Positions 49,679-61,310 of a stretch of DNA of 64,000 nt are shown one piece after another. Both the position numbers and the translations under genes were made by a program. The notes beneath the pieces were generated by a model. That model made no database searches. It saw only the letters and a list, made by a program, of their open reading frames with translations, and was not told the origin of the DNA. This stretch comes from Desulfobacterales bacterium. GTDB taxonomy: Bacteria; Desulfobacterota; Desulfobacteria; Desulfobacterales; JAAELO01. The stretch covers positions 1 to 64,000 of the forward strand of contig JAAELO010000756.1 in the NCBI GenBank assembly GCA_024226555.1. The letters run 5' to 3'. Position 1 is the stretch's first letter; each line of letters begins with the position of its first letter.

Positions 49679-50986
49679 CTATTCTTCCCACTCATAACGG
49701 TTTCTTAATTTAATCCTTACCTGCATCTGCTCAAAAATCCGATAAATCCCATATCTAGTTCGATCAAGGAAAACAAAACCCGGTTGTGAATTGAAATATT
49801 TCCTGTATTTTCCGAGTTCTTTAAAATAATCCATGGGCTCTGAAAAAATATCCTTATTATCTCTGAAATCAAAATATTCATCTTTATAGAATCTGTTGTA
49901 CCATTTTGAAATTTTGAACATTATTTGTGTAACTTCATCTCTTATTTTTTTCGAAGTTCCTTTTTTAAGCATATTGAGATCATTAAAAAATGTGAAATAC
50001 TCAGAATCACCTGTTAGTATGCTTTTATTTAGTGATGAATAGATATCTTTGAAGTCTGAATCAAATCGTTTAATGCATCCAAAATCTATTAACCCCACCT
50101 TCAAATCCTTTGTTATAATAAAGTTACCAGGATTAGGATCAGCATGAATACAGTTTAATTCGTAAAATCCCTTTAAAAAAATTTCATAAAGTATTTTGGC
50201 TATTTTATTCTTATCTTCATGGGATGGTTTTTCCTTTATCCACTCATTTAAAGAAACACCTTCAATATATTCTGTAGCAATCAAAACATCGCTATTATAT
50301 TTCTTATAAAGTTTAGGGACTATAACAGAATCCATTTCAAGATTTTCTTTAAAGAAGGAGAGACTTTCAGCCTCTTTTATATAATCTGTCTCTTCAGTTA
50401 ACTTCTCTTCAATTTCATCTAACATGGGAAGAAGAAAAGATGCATTTGATAGTGGCCTTACCATTGTTTTCACAAGTTTCAGATCACTTTTTATAGTATT
50501 TTTAACTCCCGGATACTGTATTTTTACTGCGAGCTTATCCCCTTCATTAGTTTCAGCTCTGTGAACCTGTCCTAAAGAAGCTGCCGCAAATGCTTTTCCA
50601 TCAAAAGCTTTAAAAACATCTTCATAGGGTTCTTCATATTGTTCATTTAATATTTTACGTACAATAGCACGGTTTAATGGGGGAACCTTATTATAGGATT
50701 TAGAAAGTTCATTCCTTAACTCTTCGGGAAGCAGGTCAAATTCCATGCTGAGAAACTGAGCTATTTTAAGAGCAGTTCCTTTTAAAAAGGTAAGGCTTTT
50801 AAAAATTGTTATTGCGCTCTCTTCAGATAACTCTTTTTTTGCAGTTTTTTTATTCTCATCTGAAAGAAATGGTTTCTTCACAAGATACTTAAGAACTTTT
50901 CCACCAACTTTGGCAGCAGTTCCGGTTCCCACAACTGTCCTTTTAAATTTACCTTCGGGCATATTCTCATTCATATTCTCATTCAT
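49679..50986 (-). CDS. ABC1/UbiB-family atypical kinase
   Basis: A 435-residue member of the ABC1/ADCK/UbiB family, atypical kinases linked with quinone and lipid homeostasis. Motifs: KxGQ-like ALKIAQFLSMEFDLLPEELRNEL, the Ala-rich nucleotide loop AAASLGQVHRAE, the lysine in KLAVKIQYPG, HADPNPGNFI and LIDFGCIKRF with the catalytic DFG. The first ~30 residues contain an imperfect repeat (MNENMNENM). It lies in an operon behind TetR and before DUF2867; similar TetR-ABC1-DUF2867 sets suggest a lipid-related role. Confidence 0.88.
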   Translation of the reverse strand: MNENMNENMPEGKFKRTVVGTGTAAKVGGKVLKYLVKKPFLSDENKKTAKKELSEESAITIFKSLTFLKGTALKIAQFLSMEFDLLPEELRNELSKSYNKVPPLNRAIVRKILNEQYEEPYEDVFKAFDGKAFAAASLGQVHRAETNEGDKLAVKIQYPGVKNTIKSDLKLVKTMVRPLSNASFLLPMLDEIEEKLTEETDYIKEAESLSFFKENLEMDSVIVPKLYKKYNSDVLIATEYIEGVSLNEWIKEKPSHEDKNKIAKILYEIFLKGFYELNCIHADPNPGNFIITKDLKVGLIDFGCIKRFDSDFKDIYSSLNKSILTGDSEYFTFFNDLNMLKKGTSKKIRDEVTQIMFKISKWYNRFYKDEYFDFRDNKDIFSEPMDYFKELGKYRKYFNSQPGFVFLDRTRYGIYRIFEQMQVRIKLRNRYEWEE

Positions 50987-50989
50987 ATT

Positions 50990-51715
50990 TTACTCCATAA
51001 ACTTACGTTTGATTATATTTATGGTCTCTTTATGTCTGCTAAATGTATCCATTTTTGATAAAATGTGGTTCTTAAAAAAATAGGAAGCCAGGTCAAAAAC
51101 CTTATTTACAATGCCTGACTCTAAAACAGAACTGATCAAATCGAGACTTCTGTCGATAAGTATAGTGGTTTCACTAAAATTATCAGAAGTGTCTTTTAAC
51201 CAGAAAAAAACTATTCCAATATAGTAGTCCCAGATAAGGTGGTAAATGATTTCATCAAAAATCTGAGGGGGTATCTCACCTGCTTCTGATGCAGCATCGA
51301 AAATATCTTTTATAATGATCCTGAAAAGATCTCGAATTTTTTTAATCTCTTTGCTGTTTTGATTTAATGTAAAGAAGATTCTTTTAAAGCTGATCTCAAC
51401 AAACTCTCTATCAGCAAGAAATAATTCTAGTTTGATGTGAAAAAGTGTCTGGAGTTGTTCATTTATTGAATATTCATTAAAATCTTCAATTTTTTTTATT
51501 TTTCCAACACAATCATTTAATCTTTCTTCATAATATGCAAAAAGTATGGACTCTTTTGTGGGGAAGTAGTTATAAATAGTGGCATCACCAAAGCCTGCTT
51601 TCTTAGCAATACCCCTCATGGTAGCAGCTTTATACCCACCTTCAATAATAAGATCCACCGATGTTTCAATGATCTTTGCCCGATTGATTTTTTTCTGTTC
51701 ATTGCTTATTTTCAT
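50990..51715 (-). CDS. TetR-family transcriptional regulator
   Basis: A 241-residue regulator. The N-terminal HTH reads QKKINRAKIIETSVDLIIEGGYKAATMRGIAKKAGFGDATIYNYFPTKESILFAYY, followed by a helical ligand-binding domain. It ends three bases before the ABC1 kinase gene, so it is the first gene of the operon and presumably autoregulates it. The ligand is unknown. Confidence 0.9.
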   Translation of the reverse strand: MKISNEQKKINRAKIIETSVDLIIEGGYKAATMRGIAKKAGFGDATIYNYFPTKESILFAYYEERLNDCVGKIKKIEDFNEYSINEQLQTLFHIKLELFLADREFVEISFKRIFFTLNQNSKEIKKIRDLFRIIIKDIFDAASEAGEIPPQIFDEIIYHLIWDYYIGIVFFWLKDTSDNFSETTILIDRSLDLISSVLESGIVNKVFDLASYFFKNHILSKMDTFSRHKETINIIKRKFME

Positions 51716-51953
51716 AAAAGACCTCTTTAATAAGAATATTGCTATTCAATATTTATGTAAACTATAATTTTAATATATAGCATATTCGCATTAAGTCAAC
51801 GTAAAAAAATAATATTACAAATTCAAACCTTTAAATGTTATAAATCTGCTGTGAATCTTATATTGACTTACTCACCATATTTTTTTTATTATGTTTATTT
51901 AGAGGTTCTTTAGAGTTTAACACTAAATCCATTTGAGAGATTGAGCATAAAGT

Positions 51954-54900
51954 ATGAGCATAAAAAAAAATGCAATAGGTATCTGCCTCGGAGCTTCAAC
52001 CATTTCCGCTGTAAAAATAAAAGAAGGTGCAAACGGTTTTGAAACTGTTTGTAAAATAAAAAAAGGCCACGATGGAGATCCAAAAAAAGTACTCCTATCT
52101 GTTTTAAATGACCTTGATATTGATAACAGTGATTCAATTTGTATAACCGGAAGAAAATTAAGTAAGAATGTCAATTTAACTTCCATATCAGAACCAAAAG
52201 CTGTTGAACTCTCATTTGCTTCTGTAAAACCTATCGGGACAAGCTGCCCTGCAGTAGTTTCAGCAGGTGGTGAGACATTCATGGTATATGCCCTGGATTC
52301 AAAAGGGAAAATATCAAGAATAATTACAGGCAATAAATGTGCCTCAGGAACCGGAGAGTTTTTTTTCCAGCAGCTAAGAAGAATGGATGTTTCAATAGAA
52401 GAAGCATCATCATATGCTGAAACGGCAAAGCCATATCAGGTTTCCGGCAGATGCTCTGTTTTCTGCAAGTCAGACTGCACCCATGCAACAAACAAAGGGA
52501 TTCCGAAGTCAGAAGTTACAGCCGGACTATGTAAAATGATGAGTGAGAAAATATTAGGTCTCCTCAAAAAAATTGATATGAAAAATATCATGATAACAGG
52601 AGGCACATCAAATAACAAAATAATGCTTAAATACCTGAAAGAAGAGATTGATGGTTTAATCATTCCAGATAATGCAGAATATTTTGAAGCTTTTGGAGCA
52701 GCTCTCTATGCAGATAAAAATAAAACCAAAAAATACAAAGGTGTGGAAAAGCTTTTTGCAATAAAAAATGAACAAAATGATATACACCCCCCACTTTCAG
52801 ACGTTAAAAACCAGGTTACATTTAAAACAATCAAAAAGGACAAAATCAGAAGGGATGATCTTTGTATTTTAGGCTTAGACGTTGGTTCAACAACAACAAA
52901 AGCTGTTCTAATAAGGAAAGATGACAGGGCATTTCTTGCTTCAGTTTATTTAAGAACCAATGGAGATCCCGTTACTGCTTCACTCAACTGCTACAAAGAG
53001 ATTCTGTCTGAAATAGAAAAGTCTGTTGGTCTAAAAGGGGTTGAGATTGAGGGTCTTGGTGTTACTGGTTCGGGTAGAAAAATTGCCGGACTCCATGCTG
53101 GAAGCGATGGCGTGATCAATGAGATTATTGCCCATGCAACAGCTTCTGTTTATTTTGATAAAAATGTAGATACAATATTTGAAATTGGTGGGCAGGACGC
53201 AAAGTATACTCACATCTCCCAGGGAGTACCTTCAGACTACGCTATGAATGAAGCATGCTCAGCAGGAACTGGTTCTTTTCTTGAAGAATCAGCCCTTGAA
53301 ACACTTGGTATACATGTGGAAGATATAGGAGATATTGCGCTAAAAGGATTAAAACCACCAAATTTCAATGACCAGTGTTCAGCATTTATCTCATCAGATA
53401 TAAAAAACTCTATCCATGAAGGGGTTGAAAGGGAAGATATTGTTGCTGGCCTCGTTTATTCAATTTGTATGAACTATACAAACAGGGTTAAAGGAAACAG
53501 AGAGGTTGGAGAAAAAATCTTTATGCAAGGCGGGGTTTGCTACAATAAAGCGGTGCCTCTTGCCATGGCATATCTCACAGGAAAGCCCGTCATTGTCCCT
53601 CCTGAACCAGGTCTTATGGGTGCCTTTGGAGTAGCTCTTGAAATAATTAAAAGGATCGATGAGGGAATCCTCCCAAAAGAGAATTTTGACCTTGAGACTC
53701 TTGTAAAAAAAGATTTTAAATATGGAAAGTCTTTTATATGTGAAGGTGGAAAAGAGAGATGTGACAGGAAATGTGAAATTTCGATGATTATATTGGATAA
53801 TCAAAAACATCCTTTTGGTGGTGCCTGTAACAGATATGAAAATATCAGAAAAAAAGCAGATTACGATATTAATGAACTTGATCTTGTTAAACTTCGGCAA
53901 AATCTTATTTTCGACAAATATGGCGCGAAGAAGCCAGCTCAAAGCAAAGGGAAAATAGGATTTAATAAAAGCTTTCTTGTAAATACTTACTATCCTCTTT
54001 ACTCCACATTCTTTTCCGAACTTGGATATGAACCTGTATTACCAGAAAGCGCATCCCAACATGGAATTGACGAAAGAAATGCTGCCTTTTGCTATCCTGC
54101 AGAACTATCCCATGGTTTTATACATACTCTGATAAACTCAAAAGAGCCCCCTGATTATATATTTCTTCCACATTTAAAAGCTGTGCCTTCTTCTAACAAG
54201 AGTATCCACTCACAGGTTTGTCCGTTTGTTCAGGGGGAGTCATTTATTTTAAAGTCAACATTCAAAAACAAGATTGAATCAAAAGGCTGCAAAGTATTGA
54301 CTCCGCTTCTTGATATGACAAAAGGACTTGAAGATGTGGAAAAAGCATTTGTTAAAACTGCTGTTTCCATGGGCGAAAATAAAAAAGATGCTATCGCTGC
54401 ATTTATTCGTGCTGTGGATTCTCAAAACAGATGTTTTTCAGAGATGAAACAGATAGGAAAAGATGCTCTAGACCACATAAACAGAGTCTCTCATAAAAAA
54501 ACAATTGTTCTCTTTGGAAGACCCTATAACGCTTTTCCAAATGAAGCCCACATGGGTATACCAGGAAAAATTGCTTCGAGAAATACGGTTGTAATACCAT
54601 TTGACTTTCTCCCATATGAGAGAGAATCATGCGAAATAACAATGTACTGGGGTGTTGGACAGCAACTTATGAAAGCAGCCGAGTTCACTTCTAAAAACCC
54701 GAATCTATTTGGTATTTTTATAACAAACTTTTCCTGTGGACCGGATTCATTTATCGTAAGTTACTTTAGAAATAAGATGGGAAAGAAGCCCTCTCTTACC
54801 CTTGAGTTAGATAGCCATACTGCGGATGCTGGTATTGAAACAAGAATAGAAGCTTTCTTTGATATCATAGAAGGATACAGAAGAGTTAAGCTTAAAGATA

Positions 54901-56255
54901 AAGAAGAAACCGATTTTAAAGCTGCCAGGATTGATCTTTCTTCAAATGAAATAATGGTTGAATCGTCAAATGGTCTCAAATTACCGCTTACTGATAAACG
55001 TGTAAGAATTCTCTTCCCATCCATGGGCTTTGGAACAGATCTAATGGCTGCAGTTTTCAGCTCTGTTGGATATAATGCCACAGCAAGAACCGATTATGAT
55101 GAAGAGATTTTGAAAATCGGAAGAGCTAATACAACCTGCAAGGAATGTTTGCCACTTATCCTGACAACAGGAAACCTTCTTTCTTTCCTTAGAGAGGAGA
55201 AAAACAATGGTGAGATCCTTGTATATTTTATGCCTTCGACCAATGGCCCGTGCAGGTTTGGTCAATATAATGTTTTTATGTCAAATTTAATAAAAAAACA
55301 AAAACTGAAAAATGTTGCTCTTCTGTCTCTGAATTCAGAAGACACTTATAATGGCCTTGGAGCTCAGTTTGAAAAGAAATTATGGTGTGTTATATTAATA
55401 TCAGACCTTATGGAAGATATACATTCCATGCTCATGACAAATGCTAAAGATACAGAAAGCGCCCTTTCCATTTTTGAAAAAGAGTGGAACCATTTTGTAG
55501 GAAGAGCAAAAACAGGATCCATTAAGTCAATGGAGAGGGATCTAAAAAAAGTAGCTAAAGTACTGAAAAATATTCCATTGAAAAACCCAACCAGAAAAGT
55601 TCCAATGATATCACTCACGGGTGAGATATTTGTTAGAAGGGATTCCTTATCAAGGCGTAATATTACAGGCATCTTAGCAAAAAAAGGTTTTGCAACCACA
55701 TGCTCCCCTGTTGCAGAGTGGATATCATATACAGATTATCTCACTAAAAATAAATTATCCAAAGTGAAACTTGGAATGGCTGATAAAATTAAGTTTCTCC
55801 TGAAGAGGAGATTTATGAATAAGTATGAGAGAAGAATAAAGAAAATTCTCAACAAAACGGGCCTTTGTCACAGTAAACCTTTATGTATTGATAAAATTGT
55901 TAAAAAAGCATCACCATATATATCTCCATTTTTAACAGGCGAAGCTATATTAACAGTTGGTGGTGCTCTTCATGAAATAGCAGACCATGCATGCGGTATT
56001 ATCTCAATAGGACCATTTGGTTGTATGCCAAGCAGGCTATCAGAATCTGTCTTAACTGAAGTCATGAAAAAAGAGTATAAACTGGCTTCATCTGTAAATA
56101 ATAAAAAGATAAGTAAAACACTGGAAGATGTTGAAGATCTACCATTTCTCTCCATCGAATCTGACGGATCTCCTTTTCCCCAATTGATCGATGCAAAACT
56201 GGATGCATTTTGTCTCCAGGCGGAACGTTTACACAGGAAGATGCTGGATTCTTGA
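51954..56255 (+). CDS. Fused acyl-CoA dehydratase activase / dehydratase-like protein
   Basis: A 1433-residue protein. Two BcrAD-type ATPase modules come first (about 1-265: CLGASTISAVKIKEG, GNKCASGTGEF; about 300-570: LGLDVGSTTTKAVL, FEIGGQDAKYTHI, NEACSAGTGSFLEE, MQGGVCYN), then a DUF2229-like domain (NTYYPLYSTFFSELGYEP, about 670-900) and HgdB-like dehydratase domains (FPSMGFGTDLMAAVFSSVGY, TTCKECLPLILTTGNLL, GPFGCMPSRLSESVL). It is a known architecture of uncertain chemistry in anaerobes. A reductase or dehydratase of acyl-CoA, or an electron-activating protein for benzoyl-CoA-type reactions, fits. It may act with or separately from the cluster at 38-41 kb. It is a single gene with a promoter gap of 240 bp. 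Confidence 0.9.
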   Translation: MSIKKNAIGICLGASTISAVKIKEGANGFETVCKIKKGHDGDPKKVLLSVLNDLDIDNSDSICITGRKLSKNVNLTSISEPKAVELSFASVKPIGTSCPAVVSAGGETFMVYALDSKGKISRIITGNKCASGTGEFFFQQLRRMDVSIEEASSYAETAKPYQVSGRCSVFCKSDCTHATNKGIPKSEVTAGLCKMMSEKILGLLKKIDMKNIMITGGTSNNKIMLKYLKEEIDGLIIPDNAEYFEAFGAALYADKNKTKKYKGVEKLFAIKNEQNDIHPPLSDVKNQVTFKTIKKDKIRRDDLCILGLDVGSTTTKAVLIRKDDRAFLASVYLRTNGDPVTASLNCYKEILSEIEKSVGLKGVEIEGLGVTGSGRKIAGLHAGSDGVINEIIAHATASVYFDKNVDTIFEIGGQDAKYTHISQGVPSDYAMNEACSAGTGSFLEESALETLGIHVEDIGDIALKGLKPPNFNDQCSAFISSDIKNSIHEGVEREDIVAGLVYSICMNYTNRVKGNREVGEKIFMQGGVCYNKAVPLAMAYLTGKPVIVPPEPGLMGAFGVALEIIKRIDEGILPKENFDLETLVKKDFKYGKSFICEGGKERCDRKCEISMIILDNQKHPFGGACNRYENIRKKADYDINELDLVKLRQNLIFDKYGAKKPAQSKGKIGFNKSFLVNTYYPLYSTFFSELGYEPVLPESASQHGIDERNAAFCYPAELSHGFIHTLINSKEPPDYIFLPHLKAVPSSNKSIHSQVCPFVQGESFILKSTFKNKIESKGCKVLTPLLDMTKGLEDVEKAFVKTAVSMGENKKDAIAAFIRAVDSQNRCFSEMKQIGKDALDHINRVSHKKTIVLFGRPYNAFPNEAHMGIPGKIASRNTVVIPFDFLPYERESCEITMYWGVGQQLMKAAEFTSKNPNLFGIFITNFSCGPDSFIVSYFRNKMGKKPSLTLELDSHTADAGIETRIEAFFDIIEGYRRVKLKDKEETDFKAARIDLSSNEIMVESSNGLKLPLTDKRVRILFPSMGFGTDLMAAVFSSVGYNATARTDYDEEILKIGRANTTCKECLPLILTTGNLLSFLREEKNNGEILVYFMPSTNGPCRFGQYNVFMSNLIKKQKLKNVALLSLNSEDTYNGLGAQFEKKLWCVILISDLMEDIHSMLMTNAKDTESALSIFEKEWNHFVGRAKTGSIKSMERDLKKVAKVLKNIPLKNPTRKVPMISLTGEIFVRRDSLSRRNITGILAKKGFATTCSPVAEWISYTDYLTKNKLSKVKLGMADKIKFLLKRRFMNKYERRIKKILNKTGLCHSKPLCIDKIVKKASPYISPFLTGEAILTVGGALHEIADHACGIISIGPFGCMPSRLSESVLTEVMKKEYKLASSVNNKKISKTLEDVEDLPFLSIESDGSPFPQLIDAKLDAFCLQAERLHRKMLDS

Positions 56256-56636
56256 AAAAATGTATTTAAAACGTAGATGAAATCTTGAATTATCTCTTTT
56301 TATCTTCAGGTATTTGGTTTTTGATAGTTTCAATAGTTTAAAAAGTTATATTTTATGCAGTTAATTAAATCATTATCTGTTTTTATAGCTTTCGATATTT
56401 AGATTACTTAAGCACCACAAACATTTAAAACACAATAATACTTATAGTTTGTGGCTATACAACTTAAACTTATTTTAGAATATCTTCATTTTATCCCTTT
56501 ATTTTTAAGTGTATTCGTTTGAATTTAAGTTTTAAATACTATCATAATATGGTAAATATTTATAATCAGCTTTGTTTCTGAAGTTAATTATCCAAATATA
56601 ACAAGAGTTTACTAACCACGCAGGAAACGTAAAATT
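56256..56636. other. Intergenic region
   Basis: AT-rich with no gene or distinctive repeat. It should hold the promoter of the downstream sensor kinase operon. I cannot place a convincing -35/-10. Confidence 0.4.
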
Positions 56637-59600
56637 ATGAATTTCAACAGCCTCAAAATAAAGCAAAGTATCTGTTTTGGAATAATAATGTTTATTCTTA
56701 CAGGTGTGAACCTTTTTTCTATCAACAGAATGGAAAAGCTAAAAGATAAAATAGATGAGATCACCGAGAGTAGTATTCCTGTGATGCTTACCATCTCTGA
56801 AATTAACCTGAATACCTCCAAACTGAGAAATCACGAGCTGCAACATGCTTTTATCAAAAATTCCGCCGAGATGAGAGGTCGTGAAGAGCAGATGGATCAG
56901 TTGAAAAGAGCAATTAACAGAGATGTTAGAAATTATGAAGCAACTATATTAACAGCACTTGAAAAAAGACGTTTTAAAGTATTTAAAAGTAAATGGGTAA
57001 ATTACTCCCTTTTCCATAAAAGCTTTCTGAAACTTTCAAAAGCAAACCTGAAAAAAGATGCTCTTGAGATTTTGAATGATGAAGCTCTTGAGCTCTTTGA
57101 TGAGTTCAGTAAAGACCTGGATCAACATGTAAAGACTATAAAAATAAGAGCAATAAACTCAACAAAATTAGCTGCTGCTGAGTATTCCACAGCTCGTATG
57201 ATTGTATTCATTCTTCTTGCATGCACGATTTTATTTTCAATGATAATTGCAGCACTACTTGTTCGTTCAATCAGTGTCCCAATTAACAACCTGAAAAAAG
57301 CTGCCCAGAATGTTTCTGAAGGAAATCTTGATATTGACCTTCAAATAAAAAGTCGTGATGAGATAGGAAATCTATCCAAATCATTTAACAAAATGACACA
57401 GTCACTTCAGGAAGCCCAAAGTCGGAGCGAGATGATTAACTGGTTTAAAACCAGCCAGAATGAACTCAATGAGATTATGAGTGGTGATAAAGATCTTAGA
57501 GATCTATCATCAAACATCATCTCTTTTCTATCAACATATCTTTCAGCTTTTATCGGAGCTATCTACCTGGCTGAAGATAGTGGCGATCTAAAACTCACAG
57601 GAAGCTATGCATTTGATGGAGATAGTAAGAAAAAAATTAAAATTGGTGAAGGTCTTGTTGGTCAGGTAGCAAAAGAGAAAGAAATAATACATATTCAGGA
57701 TATACCAGTGGGTTATTTCAATATTAAATCAGGTCTTGGTCAAACAGAAACAAGGAGCCTTTTAATAGTTCCTTTTATGATTGAGGAAGAGCTAACCGGA
57801 ATTATTGAACTTGGTACCCACAAAATTTTTGAAAAGGATAAGATAAAATTTTTAGAATCTGTTACAGAAAAAATTGCTGTTGCTTTCCACTCCGCAAAAT
57901 CAAGGGATCAAATCGGGTACCTTCTTAAAGAGACTCAAAGACAAGCTGATAAGATGCAGATTCAACAGGTTGAGTTACAAAATGCTAAAGAGGAAGCAAT
58001 ACATGCTAACAATGCAAAGAGTGAATTTCTTGCAAGAATGAGTCATGAGATAAGAACCCCGATGAATGCAATTATCGGTATGGGCCATCTCGCTTTAAAA
58101 ACTGATCTTACCCCAAAACAAAGGGATTATCTTGGGAAAATTCAGTCTGCATCCAACTCACTTTTGGGTATAATTAATGATATTCTTGATTTCTCGAAAA
58201 TTGAAGCTGGAAAAATGGATATTGAATATATCAAATTCCAGCTTGATGATGTTCTTGGAAATATATCCAATCTTGTTAGTATAAAAGCCGAAGAGAAAGG
58301 AGTTGAACTTTTCTTTTCTGTGGCTGAAGATATGCCGGTCTCACTTGTTGGTGACCCCTTAAGGCTACAGCAGGTTTTAACCAATTTAATGAATAATGCA
58401 GTAAAATTTACTGAAGATGGTGAAATTATTTTAAGTGTTGAGCTTGTTACCTCTGTTAATGATGATGTAACAGTTCAGTTTGCAGTTACAGATACCGGAA
58501 TTGGTCTTACAGATGATCAAATTGGTAAACTATTTAAATCATTCGCCCAGGCCGATGGCTCTACAACACGTAAGTATGGTGGTACTGGTTTGGGACTTGC
58601 TATTTGTAAACGTCTTGTGGAACTAATGGGTGGAGTTATAACCGTTACTAGCGTTCCTGGTAAAGGGAGTGTTTTTACATTTACAGTGATTTTCAAACAC
58701 TCTGAAGTTCAGGATGGTTTTGAATTTATGCCATCTGTAGAACTACGTGGCATGAATGTTCTTGTTGTGGATGACAGTGAAACATCAAGAAAAATATTGA
58801 AACAATCACTTGAAGGTTTCTCTTTCAATGTGACAACTGTAAATTCGGGCTATGAAGCGATAGATCTATTACATAAGGATAGCACTTTTGACCTTGTGTT
58901 AATGGACTGGAGTATGCCGGGTATAAATGGAATAGAAACCGCTGAGAAGATAAAAGCTTCCGAACTTAAGAACATTCCAACAATCATTATGGTAACAGCC
59001 TATGGACGTGAAGAGATAATGAAACAGGCTGAAGAGGCCGAACTTGACGGTTTTTTAATTAAGCCTGTGAACCAATCCCTTCTATTTGACACTATAATGG
59101 GTATTTTTGGCAAAAAAGAGACTAAACGTAAAAAATCAACTACCAACATTAACCCTTTAGAAATCAGAAAAATAAAGGGAACTAACATTCTTCTTGTTGA
59201 AGATAATGAAATAAATCAGGAAGTTGCAACAGGCCTTTTGACTGGTGTGGGTTTAAAAGTTGAAATTGCAGGTAATGGTAAAATTGCTTTAGATATTGTA
59301 GAGGAGAGAGGCGAAGAGTTTGATATAGTTCTAATGGATTTACAAATGCCTGAAATGGATGGATTTGAAGCAACAAAAAAAATCAGAGCTCTTGATAAAA
59401 ATTCCAAAATACCAATTATTGCCATGACAGCTCACGCGATGGCAGGCGACAGGGAAAAGTGTCTGGATGCAGGTATGAACGACCATGTTACCAAACCAAT
59501 CGATCCTGAGAAACTTTTCAGTACTCTTATTAAGTGGATTAAGAAAGAGAAAATCGCAAATGGCAAAACTACCCCGGAAAAAGTAACTTTTGAAACAAGT

Positions 59601-60224
59601 GAAGTTCCGGAAATTCCAGGGATTGATGTTAAAGCAGGAATTAAAAGAGTTGGCGGTAGTTGGGATCTGTTTAAAGGCATTTTGATTAAGTATTTCAAAA
59701 ACAATGCAGAGGATGCAGCGGAACTTTCAAAAGCAGTTGAAGAGAAAGATTGGGAAGAATCAAAGCAGATTGTACACAAAATTAAAGGTGTCTCTGGTAA
59801 TCTTGCTGCAACAGGTCTTTATGAAGCATCTGAAAAACTTGAAGATATAATTCTTAGTGATAAGAAAGGAAAAATTAATCCTGCACTTAAGAGATTTAAT
59901 TCAGAATGGACAACTCTTTTTGAAGTTTTAAACGAGTTTTTTCATGAGAATGGTGATGAGTCTGAAAAATCTGAAACCCTCAAAAAACCTGTTGATCTTA
60001 ACAAGGTTCATTCCGCTCTTTCTGAACTTAAAGAAGCGATTAAGTCCAGAAAACCTAAGAAATGCAAGCCATATCTGGAAGAACTATTAAACTTTTCATG
60101 GCCGGAAGAACTTCATGGCAATTTGGATAGTATTGGTAAATATGTAAAAAGATATAAATTCAAAGAAGCACAAAGCGAACTTGATGCAATAGAAGATTTT
60201 ATTGAGAAAAATTCAGGGGTATAG
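56637..60224 (+). CDS. Hybrid histidine kinase: HAMP-GAF-HisKA-HATPase-REC-REC-HPt
   Basis: A 1195-residue membrane sensor. TM1 lies near 12-29 and TM2 near 187-208, with a 4HB-type periplasmic helical bundle between them. HAMP follows (210-262), then GAF (280-420), a short coiled coil, and HisKA with the phospho-His in [17 protein letters not shown]. HATPase_c motifs are [19 protein letters not shown] and [14 protein letters not shown]1 has VDDSE and [11 protein letters not shown]2 has VEDNE and [11 protein letters not shown]; HPt has [11 protein letters not shown] with His. The relay His-Asp-His-Asp could deliver phosphate to the adjacent HD-GYP regulator, which begins three bases later. 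The signal is unknown. Confidence 0.93.
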   Translation: MNFNSLKIKQSICFGIIMFILTGVNLFSINRMEKLKDKIDEITESSIPVMLTISEINLNTSKLRNHELQHAFIKNSAEMRGREEQMDQLKRAINRDVRNYEATILTALEKRRFKVFKSKWVNYSLFHKSFLKLSKANLKKDALEILNDEALELFDEFSKDLDQHVKTIKIRAINSTKLAAAEYSTARMIVFILLACTILFSMIIAALLVRSISVPINNLKKAAQNVSEGNLDIDLQIKSRDEIGNLSKSFNKMTQSLQEAQSRSEMINWFKTSQNELNEIMSGDKDLRDLSSNIISFLSTYLSAFIGAIYLAEDSGDLKLTGSYAFDGDSKKKIKIGEGLVGQVAKEKEIIHIQDIPVGYFNIKSGLGQTETRSLLIVPFMIEEELTGIIELGTHKIFEKDKIKFLESVTEKIAVAFHSAKSRDQIGYLLKETQRQADKMQIQQVELQNAKEEAIHANNAKSEFLARMSHEIRTPMNAIIGMGHLALKTDLTPKQRDYLGKIQSASNSLLGIINDILDFSKIEAGKMDIEYIKFQLDDVLGNISNLVSIKAEEKGVELFFSVAEDMPVSLVGDPLRLQQVLTNLMNNAVKFTEDGEIILSVELVTSVNDDVTVQFAVTDTGIGLTDDQIGKLFKSFAQADGSTTRKYGGTGLGLAICKRLVELMGGVITVTSVPGKGSVFTFTVIFKHSEVQDGFEFMPSVELRGMNVLVVDDSETSRKILKQSLEGFSFNVTTVNSGYEAIDLLHKDSTFDLVLMDWSMPGINGIETAEKIKASELKNIPTIIMVTAYGREEIMKQAEEAELDGFLIKPVNQSLLFDTIMGIFGKKETKRKKSTTNINPLEIRKIKGTNILLVEDNEINQEVATGLLTGVGLKVEIAGNGKIALDIVEERGEEFDIVLMDLQMPEMDGFEATKKIRALDKNSKIPIIAMTAHAMAGDREKCLDAGMNDHVTKPIDPEKLFSTLIKWIKKEKIANGKTTPEKVTFETSEVPEIPGIDVKAGIKRVGGSWDLFKGILIKYFKNNAEDAAELSKAVEEKDWEESKQIVHKIKGVSGNLAATGLYEASEKLEDIILSDKKGKINPALKRFNSEWTTLFEVLNEFFHENGDESEKSETLKKPVDLNKVHSALSELKEAIKSRKPKKCKPYLEELLNFSWPEELHGNLDSIGKYVKRYKFKEAQSELDAIEDFIEKNSGV

Positions 60225-60227
60225 ACG

Positions 60228-61310
60228 ATGACAGACCTATCAAAATGTACCGTTTTAGTTGTTGACGATACTGAGACCAATGTTGATATATTGGTTGAAG
60301 CATTAGATGATAGTTATGATGTGAGTGTTGCTTTGGATGGAGAAACAGCTCTGGAAATTGTGGATGAAACTCCCCCCGATCTTATTCTTTTAGATATTAT
60401 GATGCCTGGTATAGATGGTTTTAAGGTTTGCCAGTTATTAAAATCAAAGGAGAGTACAAAAGAGATTCCAATAATTTTTCTGACTGCAATGAATGACCTT
60501 GAAAGTAAGACGAAGGGTTTTGAACTTGGAGCTGTTGATTTTGTTACTAAACCTTTTGAAATCACGGAAGTAAAAGCAAGGGTTAAAACCCATCTTTCCC
60601 TTAAGGTAGCAAAAGAATCTCTGAAAAATCAAAATACTATTTTGGAGGAGATGGTTGCTGAAAGGACAAGAGAACTCGAAGAAACCAAAGAGATTATAAT
60701 ACATTGTCTTGCATCACTTGCTGAAACAAGAGACCCGGAAACAGGTGGACACATTTACAGAACTCAGAACTATGTAAAGGTTCTTGCTAATGAATTGAAA
60801 AGCCATGATGCTTTTAAAGATGACCTGTCAGATGACGTTGTAGATATTCTGTACAAAACAGCCCCCCTCCATGACATCGGTAAAGTAGGCGTTCCCGATG
60901 ATATTCTCCTTAAGCCCGGAAAACTAACCGACGAGGAATTTGAAGAGATGAAGAACCACACAGTGTACGGTAGAGATGCTATTATCTCATCCGGCGCAGA
61001 CCTTGAATCCAATACATTCTTAAGATATGCATGTGAGATCGCTTATTCACATCAGGAAAAATGGGACGGTTCAGGATATCCGGAAGGAATAAGTGGGGAT
61101 AATATACCAATTTCAGGAAGACTTATGGCTGTTGCAGATGTTTATGACGCTCTCATAAGTAAAAGGGTTTACAAATCTGCCATGGATCATGAAAAAGCCT
61201 GTGAAATAATCCTTGATGGAAAGGGCTCCCATTTCGATCCGAATATAGTCGATGCATTTGAAAATGTTATGGAGAAATTCAAAGTTATATCAACAGAATT
61301 TAAAGACTAA
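60228..61310 (+). CDS. Receiver-HD-GYP response regulator (cyclic-di-GMP phosphodiesterase)
   Basis: A 360-residue RpfG-like regulator. The receiver is at 1-125 (VLVVDDTETNVD, phosphorylatable D in LILLDIMMPGIDG, TKPF), then a coiled coil. The HD-GYP domain has AETRDPETGGHIYRTQ, HDIGKVGVPDDILLKPGKL, HTVYGRDAI and SHQEKWDGSGYPEGISGDNIPISGRLMAVADVYDAL, with HD and GYP motifs intact, so it should hydrolyse cyclic di-GMP. It is directly downstream of the hybrid kinase, and its stop overlaps the Smr gene start, so the three are one operon. Confidence 0.93.
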   Translation: MTDLSKCTVLVVDDTETNVDILVEALDDSYDVSVALDGETALEIVDETPPDLILLDIMMPGIDGFKVCQLLKSKESTKEIPIIFLTAMNDLESKTKGFELGAVDFVTKPFEITEVKARVKTHLSLKVAKESLKNQNTILEEMVAERTRELEETKEIIIHCLASLAETRDPETGGHIYRTQNYVKVLANELKSHDAFKDDLSDDVVDILYKTAPLHDIGKVGVPDDILLKPGKLTDEEFEEMKNHTVYGRDAIISSGADLESNTFLRYACEIAYSHQEKWDGSGYPEGISGDNIPISGRLMAVADVYDALISKRVYKSAMDHEKACEIILDGKGSHFDPNIVDAFENVMEKFKVISTEFKD

